Positions 15,673 to 24,967 of a stretch of 64,000 bases of DNA are shown one piece after another; within the stretch, counting starts at the first letter, position 1, and each line of letters opens with the position of its first letter. The DNA is from JAFGVL01 sp963663245 (GTDB taxonomy: Bacteria > Bacteroidota > Bacteroidia > Bacteroidales > Paludibacteraceae), in NCBI GenBank assembly GCA_963663245.1, contig OY760143.1, forward strand, positions 930,001 to 994,000. The letters are read 5' to 3'. The translations under genes and the position numbers were made by a program. The notes beneath the pieces were generated by a model, which saw only the letters and a program-made list of their open reading frames with translations, ran no database searches and had not been told where the DNA came from.

Positions 15673-17589
15673 TTATTTTTTCTTTTTAGCTGCTTGTTTT
15701 TGCATTTCTATTTGTTTTTTTTGCGCTTCTTCTAGTCTTGCTAATAAACCACCAGATTTCTTTTTCTTCTTAGGGTTTTTTGCATTGGTTTGTAACTTTA
15801 ATAAGAGTTTCTCTTCGTCTAAGAAGTAGCGTATAGAATAAGTTTGAATAATTGTAATTAAGGTCGCAATAAAGTAGTAATAACTCAAGCCTGAAGCATA
15901 GCTGTTAAATATAAACAAGAACATAACCGGCATGATATACATCATTACTTTCATTCCTGGTATTTGTTGTTGAGTATCCATAGTAGTTTGCATATTAATA
16001 TGCGTGTACACTAAGTTGGTGATAGTCATTAATAAGCAAAATAAACTAACATGATTGCCAAAATACTCTGATATTAATGGGATATGTGTGCTCCATGTTA
16101 AAATGCTATCATAAGATGATAAATCTTGAGCCCATAAGAAACTTTCTTGACGCAGTTCAATAGAGGCGGGGAAGAAGCTAAACATAGCAAATAGAATAGG
16201 CATTTGTAATAGCATAGGTAAGCATCCTCCTAATGGATTAACACCAACTTTACCATATAAGGCCATGGTTGCTTGTTGGCGTTCTTTTGCTTTTGTTGCA
16301 GGAATACGTGCATTTATTTCATCAATTTGAGGTTTTAAAACACGCATTTTTGCAGTTGACATATATGACTTGTATGTGAGAGGAAATAATAGTAATTTGA
16401 TAAAGAGTGTCAATAGTAAAATAATGATACCAAAGTTACCTATATATGTGCTTAAGAAATTAAATACAGGAATTACAACAAAAATATTTATCCATCCAAA
16501 AATACCCCATCCTAAAGGAATTATTTTTTGTAAGTTAAGTTCTTTGTCCGACTCAATGCCTTTATCGTAATCATTAAGAATTTTGTATTTGTTTGGTCCA
16601 AAATAATATTTAAAATTAGTAGCTGTTTGTCCAGTAGGATCAAAAGGAATATGTAATTCAGCCTTATATTCCTTAATATAAGGAGATGTGTTGTCTTCGA
16701 TAGTAGTACTTGTTAGTTGGCCAGAAGTAAAGGCGTCATCTGCTATTAGAATAGAACTAAAGAATTGGTCTTTAAATGCAATCCATTTAACTTTTGTTGT
16801 AAAATCCTCATCTTCACTTTTCGTATCTCCTATTTTTTCAATATCATCTCCTAAAAATTTGTATTGAATGGAGGCATAACGTGATTCAAATTTTTTGCTT
16901 CGTTCTTGTTGCTTGATTTTTGAGCTCCATTGCATCGGTAGGTAGGTTACGCCTAGTGGCATAACTTTACCCATATTGTGTGCTTTTATACTGTATCCAA
17001 TCATATAATCATCTGCTTTTACAGTATATATATAATCTAGATATGCTCCAGTGTTTGTTTTTAGTCTGAATGTAAATGATTGTTCGCCTGATAGTACAGA
17101 AGATTTCTTTCGAACACTAACGCCTTCAAAATACATATCCATAGTATTGATAATGCGGTTGTCATTTGTAATGATATTGTAGTTTGTTGAGCTATTGTCT
17201 TTTTTACTGTCAAATAAAACAATTGGGTCTCCATCTTTGTCTTTAGTTTTGTAATTTTTTAATTCGACCATGCTAATTTGTCCACCTTTAGCACTAACAA
17301 TTATTTTGATAAGGTTATTTTCAATTGTATATTCTTTGTCTTCTCCTAAAGCAGCTTGAGCAAAAGGGCCGTAGGTGTTTACTGCTTTTTCTTCAATTGC
17401 AATTGTATCTTTTAAGGGTACTTCAATAGGAGCTGTTGTTATAGGAGAAATTACCTTGGGAGTTAAGGATGTAATTGAATCATTGTAGCGAGCTTGTGCT
17501 ATTTCTTCTTTGGATGGTTGGTTGTACCATGCAAAACCAAATAGAATTGCACCAATAGTAAGAAAACCGATAATTGTATTTTTGTCCAT
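15673..17589 (-). CDS. yidC: Membrane protein insertase YidC
   Basis: This 638-residue Oxa1/YidC insertase inserts and folds inner-membrane proteins, with or without SecYEG. It has an N-terminal membrane anchor (residues 5-21), a large periplasmic beta-sandwich (about 65-340), and the C-terminal insertase core with five membrane segments (about 360-600) including FIKLLLFPLTYKSYMS and the conserved QMPILFAMF motif. A very lysine-rich tail ends QKQAAKKKK, which may touch the ribosome. It follows pyrG on the same strand (41 bp apart), a usual pairing in Bacteroidota, so the two are probably one operon. Confidence 0.96.
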   Translation of the reverse strand: MDKNTIIGFLTIGAILFGFAWYNQPSKEEIAQARYNDSITSLTPKVISPITTAPIEVPLKDTIAIEEKAVNTYGPFAQAALGEDKEYTIENNLIKIIVSAKGGQISMVELKNYKTKDKDGDPIVLFDSKKDNSSTNYNIITNDNRIINTMDMYFEGVSVRKKSSVLSGEQSFTFRLKTNTGAYLDYIYTVKADDYMIGYSIKAHNMGKVMPLGVTYLPMQWSSKIKQQERSKKFESRYASIQYKFLGDDIEKIGDTKSEDEDFTTKVKWIAFKDQFFSSILIADDAFTSGQLTSTTIEDNTSPYIKEYKAELHIPFDPTGQTATNFKYYFGPNKYKILNDYDKGIESDKELNLQKIIPLGWGIFGWINIFVVIPVFNFLSTYIGNFGIIILLLTLFIKLLLFPLTYKSYMSTAKMRVLKPQIDEINARIPATKAKERQQATMALYGKVGVNPLGGCLPMLLQMPILFAMFSFFPASIELRQESFLWAQDLSSYDSILTWSTHIPLISEYFGNHVSLFCLLMTITNLVYTHINMQTTMDTQQQIPGMKVMMYIMPVMFLFIFNSYASGLSYYYFIATLITIIQTYSIRYFLDEEKLLLKLQTNAKNPKKKKKSGGLLARLEEAQKKQIEMQKQAAKKKK

Positions 17590-17630
17590 GTTTATATTAT
17601 TAGAGAGGTGTAATGTTATACGCCTTTACA

Positions 17631-19229
17631 TTATTCTATTACTGTTTTAATGAAATTTACAAAAAGTGGATGTGGGTCTAAAACAGTACTACTATATTCT
17701 GGGTGAAATTGTGTGCCTAAGAAGAATTTTTTATCAGGAAGTTCCACTATTTCGATTAAGTTAGAATCAGGGTTGATTCCAGTGCATTTCATTCCAGCTT
17801 TGATATAGGCTTCTTTGTAATCGTTGTTAAATTCAAAACGATGTCGATGACGTTCTTTAATTACATCTGAATTGTATATTTTATGCGCTAGGCTGCCTTT
17901 AGATAACTTACACTTGTAAGCTCCTAAGCGCATGCTGCCTCCTAAATTCAGAATGCCTTTTTGTTCTTGCATTAAATCTACTACATTATGACTAGTGTTC
18001 GGGTCAATTTCAGTAGTATTAGCATCTTTGTATCTCATTACATTTCGAGCATATTCTATCGCCATGCATTGCATTCCCAAGCAAATTCCTAGGCAGGGAA
18101 TGTTGTTTTCACGAGCATATTGTATCGCGGTTATTTTTCCTTCTATACCACGATTTCCAAAACCTGGAGCAACAATAATCCCTTCCATTCCACTTAGAGT
18201 GTCGTGAATATTGTCTGGTAAAATGTCGTCAGAAGGGATCAACTTTAATTCGAGTTTTCTGTTGTTGTGAGCACTTGCATGGTGTAAGGATTCTATAATA
18301 GATTTATATGCGTCAGGAAGAGAAACATATTTTCCAACTAAGCCAATTGTAACTGTTTTAGTTGCTTTTTGCATTTTGTCTAAAAATTTTGTCCAATCCT
18401 TCATGTCTGGTTTTGAAGTGAAAGGTAGACCTAATTTGCGCAAGACAACCTGGTCTAATTTTTCAGTTTGCATTTTTAATGGCACCTGATAGATAGTGGG
18501 AACATCAATTGATTCAATTACAGCATCAGGCTCAACGTTACAGAATAAAGCTACTTTACGGCGTACATCGGCTGTTAGCTCGTGTTCGGTACGTAGTACT
18601 AATATATCTGGTTGCACACCTTCTTCCTGTAGTGCTTTAACAGAGTGTTGAGTAGGTTTAGTTTTTAGTTCTTTAGCCGCTGCGATATAAGGAACATAAG
18701 TTAAGTGTATGCTTAGAATGTTTTTTCCAAGTTCCCAGCGTAGTTGACGTACACTTTCAATATATGGTAAAGATTCAATATCGCCTACAGTTCCACCAAT
18801 CTCAGTAATTACAAAATCATATTTTTTCTTAGTGCCAAGATTTTTAATACTGCGTTTAATTTCATCTGTAATATGTGGAATAATTTGTACTGTTTTTCCA
18901 AGGTAATCACCACGTCGTTCTTTATTTATAACGCTTTGGTAGATTCTTCCAGTAGTAATATTATTTTCTCTTTGAGTTTTAATATTTAAAAAACGTTCAT
19001 AATGTCCAAGGTCAAGATCTGCTTCGTGCCCGTCTTCAGTTACATAACATTCACCATGTTCGTATGGATTCAATGTGCCAGGATCAACATTAATATATGG
19101 ATCTAGTTTTTGAATGGTTACCTTATATCCTCTAGCTAAGAGCAATCTTCCAAGAGATGCTGAAATAATGCCTTTGCCTAAAGATGAAGTTACTCCGCCA
19201 GTTACGAAAATGTATTTTGTATCTTTCAC
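17631..19229 (-). CDS. pyrG: CTP synthase
   Basis: This 532-residue enzyme makes CTP from UTP, ATP and glutamine. The N-terminal synthetase domain begins KYIFVTGGVTSSLGKGI (P-loop-like, residues 4-20) and contains EIGGTVGDIESLP. The C-terminal class I glutamine amidotransferase (about 295-532) carries the nucleophile in CLGICLGMQC and the HPEY-type triad segment FHPEYSS near the end. Length and motifs are normal. On the minus strand a TACATTTG box (19297-19290) lies 61 bp before the start. yidC follows. Confidence 0.97.
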   Translation of the reverse strand: MKDTKYIFVTGGVTSSLGKGIISASLGRLLLARGYKVTIQKLDPYINVDPGTLNPYEHGECYVTEDGHEADLDLGHYERFLNIKTQRENNITTGRIYQSVINKERRGDYLGKTVQIIPHITDEIKRSIKNLGTKKKYDFVITEIGGTVGDIESLPYIESVRQLRWELGKNILSIHLTYVPYIAAAKELKTKPTQHSVKALQEEGVQPDILVLRTEHELTADVRRKVALFCNVEPDAVIESIDVPTIYQVPLKMQTEKLDQVVLRKLGLPFTSKPDMKDWTKFLDKMQKATKTVTIGLVGKYVSLPDAYKSIIESLHHASAHNNRKLELKLIPSDDILPDNIHDTLSGMEGIIVAPGFGNRGIEGKITAIQYARENNIPCLGICLGMQCMAIEYARNVMRYKDANTTEIDPNTSHNVVDLMQEQKGILNLGGSMRLGAYKCKLSKGSLAHKIYNSDVIKERHRHRFEFNNDYKEAYIKAGMKCTGINPDSNLIEIVELPDKKFFLGTQFHPEYSSTVLDPHPLFVNFIKTVIE

Positions 19230-19558
19230 AATGAAATAGTTGTTTTTCTTTTAATTGATGTCTTTTCTGATATTTTTTTACTCAAGGTGCAAATGTAAGT
19301 AAAAATTGCAAACCTCAGAAGGCTTTTTTCGGTAAAATATGATAAAAGATGGGATGAAAGTGGAATTGAGATATGTGAGTGTTTTAAATATTAGCTATTA
19401 GATTCTTTTTTGTGATCAAATAGTAGATTATTACGATCGAAATAAAAATTTATTTTTGTTCAAGCAGAAGACTATTTTTAGATGATATTTTTAAGAATGC
19501 TTTCAAAACAGCAATTGAATGGTTACTTTTGTGAAACTTTATAAAAGATAATAATTGT
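19230..19558. other. 329-bp divergent intergenic region
   Basis: The region lies between the divergent pyrG and the small membrane-protein gene. It holds a minus-strand -7 box for pyrG (CAAATGTA, 19290-19297) and a plus-strand promoter at 19501-19531. The middle, about 19320-19500, is AT-rich and shows no gene, tRNA or convincing hairpin. Confidence 0.6.
19501..19531 (+). promoter_or_regulatory. Promoter of the small membrane protein/TonB receptor pair
   Basis: TTTC, a 19-bp spacer and TACTTTTG match the -33/-7 elements with one mismatch at -33. The box ends 27 bp before the start codon at 19559. Confidence 0.6.
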
Positions 19559-19915
19559 ATGTTTTATCTCGGTATCTTCTCTAGTTATACTCCATATTTG
19601 ATAATGGCCATTTTTTTTGGCTTGTATCAATTGTTAGGCCTATTTGGGAATCATGCAAAAGATAATGAGACCTTCGGTCTTCTTGATGCTAGGGTAATAA
19701 ATTGGAATCCTTCTTTAGATAGGCCAATAGTTGAAGCTTCTACGTATATGTTTTCTTTTGAAAAAGAGCAAAGTGAGCCAAAGAAGCAAACTGTTGTGTT
19801 TGATTATCCTGCTAGTATTAAACTTCAAAAAATCTTTTCAAAAGATTTTGATGTTAATAGCTTCTTTCATTTCGAGTTGTTCTCTCGACCTCCTCCATAT
19901 TTATTTTTAACATAA
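19559..19915 (+). CDS. Small membrane protein with C-terminal RPPP motif
   Basis: This 118-residue protein has one or two hydrophobic stretches at its start (about residues 10-31), a soluble middle, and a striking end, FHFELFSRPPPYLFLT. A consensus promoter sits right before it. The next gene, 116 bp on, is a TonB-dependent receptor with no terminator between, so they likely share a transcript. I have a general memory of small proteins with RPPP endings near TonB receptors in Bacteroidota, but I cannot name a family. An accessory role for the receptor is inference from position. Confidence 0.6.
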   Translation: MFYLGIFSSYTPYLIMAIFFGLYQLLGLFGNHAKDNETFGLLDARVINWNPSLDRPIVEASTYMFSFEKEQSEPKKQTVVFDYPASIKLQKIFSKDFDVNSFFHFELFSRPPPYLFLT

Positions 19916-20031
19916 GTATATACTCATAAATATTCTTTTGTGAGAAATTATTTTTCAGCATCATAAAATATCTTTTCAATGTAGATGTTTCTATGCTTGT
20001 TGATTACTATCTACGATAATAAATAATAAAT

Positions 20032-22251
20032 ATGAAAAAAATATTTTTACTAGGCATGTTAAGCGTAATGTTAAGCAATTTATTTGCATTTCAGCATGTC
20101 GAAGATTCTGTAGTGTTAAAAGCCGCTGTTATTACGGCTCCAAAAGAGGTAAACTCTTTTGATGAACAAGCGCTAACTAATTATTCAGTCGATTTAAAGA
20201 GTATTGAGTGTTTGCAAATTTCATCTTTGAAAGATGCATCTCTTACTATTCCTAATCTTTATGTTCCAGAATATGGTTCAAAAATCACTTCATCTATTTA
20301 TGTAAGAGGAATAGGTTCACGTATGATTGAGCCATCTATAGGTTTGTACGTGGATGATATTCCTTATTTAGACAAAAGTGGTTTTGATTTTGACTTCTAT
20401 GATATTCAATCAATTCAATTTCTTCAAGGACCGCAAGGCACACTTTATGGACGTAATACTCTTGGGGGATTATTAAACGTGACTACCATTTCTCCATTTG
20501 AGTTTCAAGGAACCAGAGTGAATTTATCAATTGGTAGTTATAATGATTTTAAGCTAGGGCTCTCTCATTATAATAAGCTGAGTGATAAAGTAGGTGTTTC
20601 TGTTGCTAGTTACTATAAAAAAAATGAAGGCTATTTTACAAATACGTTTAATGGAGAAAGAAACAAAAGTGAATCTTTAGGTGGAAGAATTAAGTTAGAG
20701 TGGGAATTAAGTAAAAAGTGGAGTGCAAAGATGAGTCTCTCTTATGACCAGTCTTCAGAAAATGCATATCCATATGCTCAATATGATACACTTACAAATA
20801 AATCAACTCTAATTAGCTACGATGAAAAGGGTAGTTATGAAAGAGAGATGGTTGCAGGTGGGCTGTGTTTGCAAAGAGAGGGAAAGAATGTCTTGTTCAC
20901 CTCTTCTACTGGCTATCAATATTTAGATGACCAAATGCAAATTGATCAAGATTTTACCTCAGATTCAATTTTTGCTCTTAGTCAACAACAAAAGTTGCAT
21001 TCAGTTACACAAGAATTTGTACTTCGTTCAAATAATAATAAAAGATACCAGTGGGTAGATGGCTTGTTTGGTTTTTATAAAGATTATAGTGTGAATGCTC
21101 CTATGACCTTTTTATCTAGTGGTATAGCAATGCTGCAAGGGTATTTTGATGCCGCTAAAGCCGCTAATCCAGCTATGCCTGCTATAACAATTACCAATGA
21201 TGAAATGCCAATTTCAGGTGACTTTAAAACACCTACTTATGGTTTAGCATGGTTTCATCAATCTAGCTATGATTTTAGTAAGAAGTTTTCTTTTACTACA
21301 GGAGTGCGATTAGATTATGAAAAGACAAAAATAGATTATAATTCTGCAGCTACTATGAATACATCTATGCAAGTGTCTCCTTCTCCAATGGTTCCTCTTG
21401 TGTTAGTTGACTCTACGTATTCAATAAATGGTTTTCAGGATAAAGAGTCTTGGCAATTGTTACCAAAGATCTCATTTAAGTATACTATTAATGATAAAAG
21501 TACTGTATATACTTCTGTGACGAGAGGATATAAAGCAGGTGGGTATAATTATGCTATGTTTTCTGATGTTTTGCAATCACAAATGCAAAACCAACCTCCT
21601 GTCGATGTTGAAGAGGCGATTTCTTATAAACCAGAGTATTCTTGGAATTATGAAATAGGGTCACGTAACGAATTAGTGAAAAATAAACTTTTTGTAGATC
21701 TTGCTATATTTTATATTGATGATAATAATCAACAAATGGCTACGTTTACTTCGCATGGTAATCGTGTGATAACGAATGCAGAAAAGGTAGAGAGTTACGG
21801 TGTAGAAGCAGCTATGCGAGCAGCTATAAGTTCTAAGCTGTCATTTAATGCAGCATATGGTTATACATACGCTACATTTAAGAAATACAAAGTTGATAAT
21901 GTAGATTATGCTGGAAAAATTATTCCATTTGCACCACAAAATACTTTGTCTGTTAGTGCTAATTATGCATTGTCAATTAATAAGAAAATGCTTGATAAAA
22001 TTGTTTTTGTAGCACAGTATGTTGGAGTAGGTAGAACTTATTGGAATGAAGAAAATAGTATCTATCAAGATTTTTATGGTTTGTTAAATGGAGAAGTGTC
22101 GTTGGTGAAGAATACTTTTCAATTAACAGGATGGATAAAAAATGCTACTGAAACAGATTATAATTCATTTTACTTTGAGTCTTTGGGGAAATCATTTGTG
22201 CAAAAAGGAAGACCTATGATGTTTGGTGTTTCAGCTAAGATGCTTTTCTAG
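20032..22251 (+). CDS. TonB-dependent outer membrane receptor
   Basis: This 739-residue receptor has a signal peptide (about 1-20), a plug domain (about 48-160, with TSSIYVRGIGSRMIEPSIGLYVDDIPY and GPQGTLYGRNTLGGLLNV) and a 22-strand barrel ending in an aromatic FGVSAKMLF. It has no N-terminal carboxypeptidase-like domain, unlike SusC proteins, and resembles siderophore/vitamin-type receptors (a FecA/IroN-like plug). It should import a scarce ligand, perhaps an iron chelate, using TonB energy; the ligand cannot be read. The upstream small membrane protein is probably co-transcribed. The strong hairpin after it is shared with the convergent LRR gene. Confidence 0.92.
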   Translation: MKKIFLLGMLSVMLSNLFAFQHVEDSVVLKAAVITAPKEVNSFDEQALTNYSVDLKSIECLQISSLKDASLTIPNLYVPEYGSKITSSIYVRGIGSRMIEPSIGLYVDDIPYLDKSGFDFDFYDIQSIQFLQGPQGTLYGRNTLGGLLNVTTISPFEFQGTRVNLSIGSYNDFKLGLSHYNKLSDKVGVSVASYYKKNEGYFTNTFNGERNKSESLGGRIKLEWELSKKWSAKMSLSYDQSSENAYPYAQYDTLTNKSTLISYDEKGSYEREMVAGGLCLQREGKNVLFTSSTGYQYLDDQMQIDQDFTSDSIFALSQQQKLHSVTQEFVLRSNNNKRYQWVDGLFGFYKDYSVNAPMTFLSSGIAMLQGYFDAAKAANPAMPAITITNDEMPISGDFKTPTYGLAWFHQSSYDFSKKFSFTTGVRLDYEKTKIDYNSAATMNTSMQVSPSPMVPLVLVDSTYSINGFQDKESWQLLPKISFKYTINDKSTVYTSVTRGYKAGGYNYAMFSDVLQSQMQNQPPVDVEEAISYKPEYSWNYEIGSRNELVKNKLFVDLAIFYIDDNNQQMATFTSHGNRVITNAEKVESYGVEAAMRAAISSKLSFNAAYGYTYATFKKYKVDNVDYAGKIIPFAPQNTLSVSANYALSINKKMLDKIVFVAQYVGVGRTYWNEENSIYQDFYGLLNGEVSLVKNTFQLTGWIKNATETDYNSFYFESLGKSFVQKGRPMMFGVSAKMLF

Positions 22252-22270
22252 TATAGTTTAACTCCGTAAT

Positions 22271-22307
22271 AAAAAGGACGATATCTATAGAAGATATCGT
22301 CCTTTTT
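22271..22307 (+). terminator. Bidirectional terminator
   Basis: A 16-bp stem (22271-22286 with 22292-22307, starting AAAAAGGACGATATCT) has an ATAGA loop. It lies between the convergent TonB receptor and LRR genes and serves both. Confidence 0.88.
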
Positions 22308-22327
22308 ATTTAAATCTTATCAAAGTC

Positions 22328-23638
22328 TTAGTAAACTACTTTTATACTTTCATTTCCAACTCTAATGATATAAATACCATGTGAAGGTAGATTTACTATT
22401 ACTGTTTCTGAATTCGCTACTTGATTATATAAAGCAGAACCTTGAGTATTATAAATGCTTATTTGTTCAGTTCCTGATAGTCCACTTATTATAGCTTTTC
22501 CATTTTGGATACTTGCATTTATTTTCTTAACGCTTGGGTTCTTTGATGCTACACTCAAATCTTCCACAATATTAGTGAAATCTTTCCATTGAGATGCCGC
22601 TTGATAAGCCGCCTTGCTACCAACAGGTACATGTAAAACACATGTTGTTTTATTTACATTAGAAAAAACATACCCGGAAGATGAAGAAGTAAAATTAAAT
22701 GGTGTTGTTGCGTAGGCATTGATGGTAGCTAAATTACTACAATCAGCAAATGTATAAGAATCGATAAAGAGTACTGACGCTGGAATAGAAATGGAAGTTA
22801 AGCCTGTACATCCTTCAAAAGCGTACATGTAAAATTCTCTAACCCCTGAAGGAATAGTTATTGAGCTTAAACTGACACAATTTCTAAAAGCATCAATAGA
22901 AACAGAGCTAACCGTTGAAGGAATAGTATAACTTCCTGTTTTACTTGTTGGGCAGTGTAGTAATGAGCCAATATTTGAGAATAGAACTCCGTCAGCACTA
23001 AAATATTTAGGGTTGCTAGCATCTATATTTATATAAGCTGAAGAGCCGCTAAAAGCAGTGCCACCTATGTTAGTTGTAGAGGCTGGAATAGAGATTGATG
23101 CTAAAGAAGTACAATCTTTAAAACTCTCTGAGCCGATAGATACCATATTAGAAGGAATATTTATAGTGTTTAAATTAGTACAACCCTTAAATGCGTACGA
23201 ACTTATAGATGTGACTAAGCTAGGAGTTGTAAAAGCGGTTAAGCTTGTACAGTTTTCAAAAGCATTCATTGAAATGGCAGTTGTAGGTGTGGGAATAGTA
23301 ATTGACAGTAACCCCGATTTGTTTTGCAAGGCACTATGTGGAATAGTGTTAGCTTCATAGCTTATAGCGAAAGAAGTAAAAGTCCCCTCAGCTCCTGTGT
23401 ATTCCATTATACTTGAACTGCTTAATTCTATGGTAGTTAATGCCGGCATATTATCACGCATAGTTTTAAAATCACGTGCATCAATATTGCCCGTTACTGT
23501 TAAGTTTGTTACTGAGCTAAGCGTAGCGCCTGCTGTAGTTATTGCAGAAGATAATCCTCCTGCGGTAGAGGTGACTGTTAATGCATGCATTATCATTGGA
23601 ATGCATAAGCTGAAAAGTAATAGTGTGTGTTTTTTCAT
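22328..23638 (-). CDS. BspA-type leucine-rich repeat protein with T9SS sorting domain
   Basis: The 436-residue product (start at MKKHTLLLFSLC, chosen because the signal peptide begins there; a longer frame reaches 23692) has a signal peptide, then LRR_5/BspA repeats (about 55-330) of the form LTxIxIPxxVxxIGxxAFxxCxxL. It ends with a linker and an approximately 65-residue type IX secretion C-terminal domain: GTEQISIYNTQGSALY, VANSETVIVNLPSHGIYIIRV and a final basic strand. It should be exported by the T9SS and shown on the surface or released. LRR_5 proteins often mediate adhesion, but that role is inferred. It is monocistronic. Confidence 0.88.
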   Translation of the reverse strand: MKKHTLLLFSLCIPMIMHALTVTSTAGGLSSAITTAGATLSSVTNLTVTGNIDARDFKTMRDNMPALTTIELSSSSIMEYTGAEGTFTSFAISYEANTIPHSALQNKSGLLSITIPTPTTAISMNAFENCTSLTAFTTPSLVTSISSYAFKGCTNLNTINIPSNMVSIGSESFKDCTSLASISIPASTTNIGGTAFSGSSAYINIDASNPKYFSADGVLFSNIGSLLHCPTSKTGSYTIPSTVSSVSIDAFRNCVSLSSITIPSGVREFYMYAFEGCTGLTSISIPASVLFIDSYTFADCSNLATINAYATTPFNFTSSSSGYVFSNVNKTTCVLHVPVGSKAAYQAASQWKDFTNIVEDLSVASKNPSVKKINASIQNGKAIISGLSGTEQISIYNTQGSALYNQVANSETVIVNLPSHGIYIIRVGNESIKVVY

Positions 23639-23746
23639 AGTTGTTTTATAATATTTTGCCGTAAAAATACGGAAAGGTATTAAGTTAAACAAAAAATTCC
23701 CCTCTGATTTGAGGAGAATTTTTTCTTAAATGGAGAACGAAACAGC

Positions 23747-24967
23747 TTATTTCGTATTTTTCAAAGTATGTCCCATTCTATCTTTTTTTGTTTGCATATA
23801 GAATAGGTTATGTTCGTTTGTTTCTATTTCAATACTTACGTTTTCTACTACTTCAAGTCCGTACGATTCTAATCCAATTCTTTTTACAGGGTTGTTCGAC
23901 ATAAGACGCATTTTACATACACCAACTTCACGAAGTATGCTGGCACCAACACCGTAGTCTCTCTCGTCAGGGTTGAAGCCAAGATGTACATTTGCTTCTA
24001 CGGTATCCATTCCTTCTTCTTGTAGTTTATAAGCAGCAATTTTATTCATTAATCCAATGCCTCTTCCTTCTTGGTTCATGTAAACGACAACTCCTTTGCC
24101 TTCTTTTTCAACAGTTTGCATAGCTTTATGAAGTTGCTCTCCACATTCGCAACGCATAGATCCAAATATGTCACCTGTCATGCACGAAGAATGTACACGC
24201 ACTAAGATTGGCTCATCCTTATCCCAAGTTCCTTTTATTAAAGCAATATGTTCTGCTCCGTTCGAAATTTGTTTGAATGGAATTAAACGAAATGTCCCAT
24301 ATTCAGTTGGCATATTTACTTCAACTCCTTTTTCAATTATTGATTCTTTTTTTAATAGGTAAGCAATTAAGTCTTTAATGGAGATGATTTTGATGTTGAA
24401 TTTTTTCGCAACCTCAATTAGCTCAGGTAAGCGTGCCATAGTACCATCTTCGTTGATGATTTCTATTAAAGCTCCAGCAGGATAAAGTCCAGCTAAGTTA
24501 GCTAAATCTGTAGTAGCTTCGGTATGGCCAGCGCGTCGAAGTACGCCACGTATTTTAGCTTTTAGAGGGTTGATGTGACCAGGTCGAGCAAAGTTGCTAG
24601 ATTTCATTTTTGGGTCTGCAAGAGCTTTTATAGTCATTGCTCTATCGTGCATAGATACGCCTGTTGTACACCCATAGTCTAATAAGTCAACTGTAACAGT
24701 AAAGGGAGTTTCATGTACCGAAGTATTTGCTGTTGTTTGCATCTCAAGCTCAAGTTCGTTACATCGGTCTTCTGTTATAGCAGCACATAACAAACCACGT
24801 CCATGTGTCATCATGAAGTTAATTTTCTCAGGTGTTACTTTTTCTGCGGCAACAATAAAGTCTCCTTCGTTTTCACGATCTTCATCATCTACTACAATTA
24901 GAAATTCACCATTTTTATAATCTTCAATGGCTTCTTCTATGGTGTTTAGTTTAAATTCTTCACTCAT
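23747..24967 (-). CDS. ribBA: Bifunctional DHBP synthase / GTP cyclohydrolase II
   Basis: This 406-residue fusion supplies both riboflavin precursors. Residues 1-205 are 3,4-dihydroxy-2-butanone 4-phosphate synthase (DDEDRENEGDF, MTHGRGLLC, HINPLKA, RAGHTEA). Residues 206-406 are GTP cyclohydrolase II, with the zinc cysteines in SSCMTGDIFGSMRCECG and the NQEGRGIGLMNK loop. It overlaps the upstream permease gene by 8 nt (ATGAGTGA arrangement), which points to translational coupling. No FMN riboswitch is visible. The next step, RibH, is encoded at 41562, away from this operon. Confidence 0.96.
   Translation of the reverse strand: MSEEFKLNTIEEAIEDYKNGEFLIVVDDEDRENEGDFIVAAEKVTPEKINFMMTHGRGLLCAAITEDRCNELELEMQTTANTSVHETPFTVTVDLLDYGCTTGVSMHDRAMTIKALADPKMKSSNFARPGHINPLKAKIRGVLRRAGHTEATTDLANLAGLYPAGALIEIINEDGTMARLPELIEVAKKFNIKIISIKDLIAYLLKKESIIEKGVEVNMPTEYGTFRLIPFKQISNGAEHIALIKGTWDKDEPILVRVHSSCMTGDIFGSMRCECGEQLHKAMQTVEKEGKGVVVYMNQEGRGIGLMNKIAAYKLQEEGMDTVEANVHLGFNPDERDYGVGASILREVGVCKMRLMSNNPVKRIGLESYGLEVVENVSIEIETNEHNLFYMQTKKDRMGHTLKNTK

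Noticed and set aside
17590..17630. Hairpin AGGTGTA/TACGCCT between pyrG and yidC as a terminator
   Set aside because: It lacks a T run on the minus strand and pyrG-yidC is likely one transcript.
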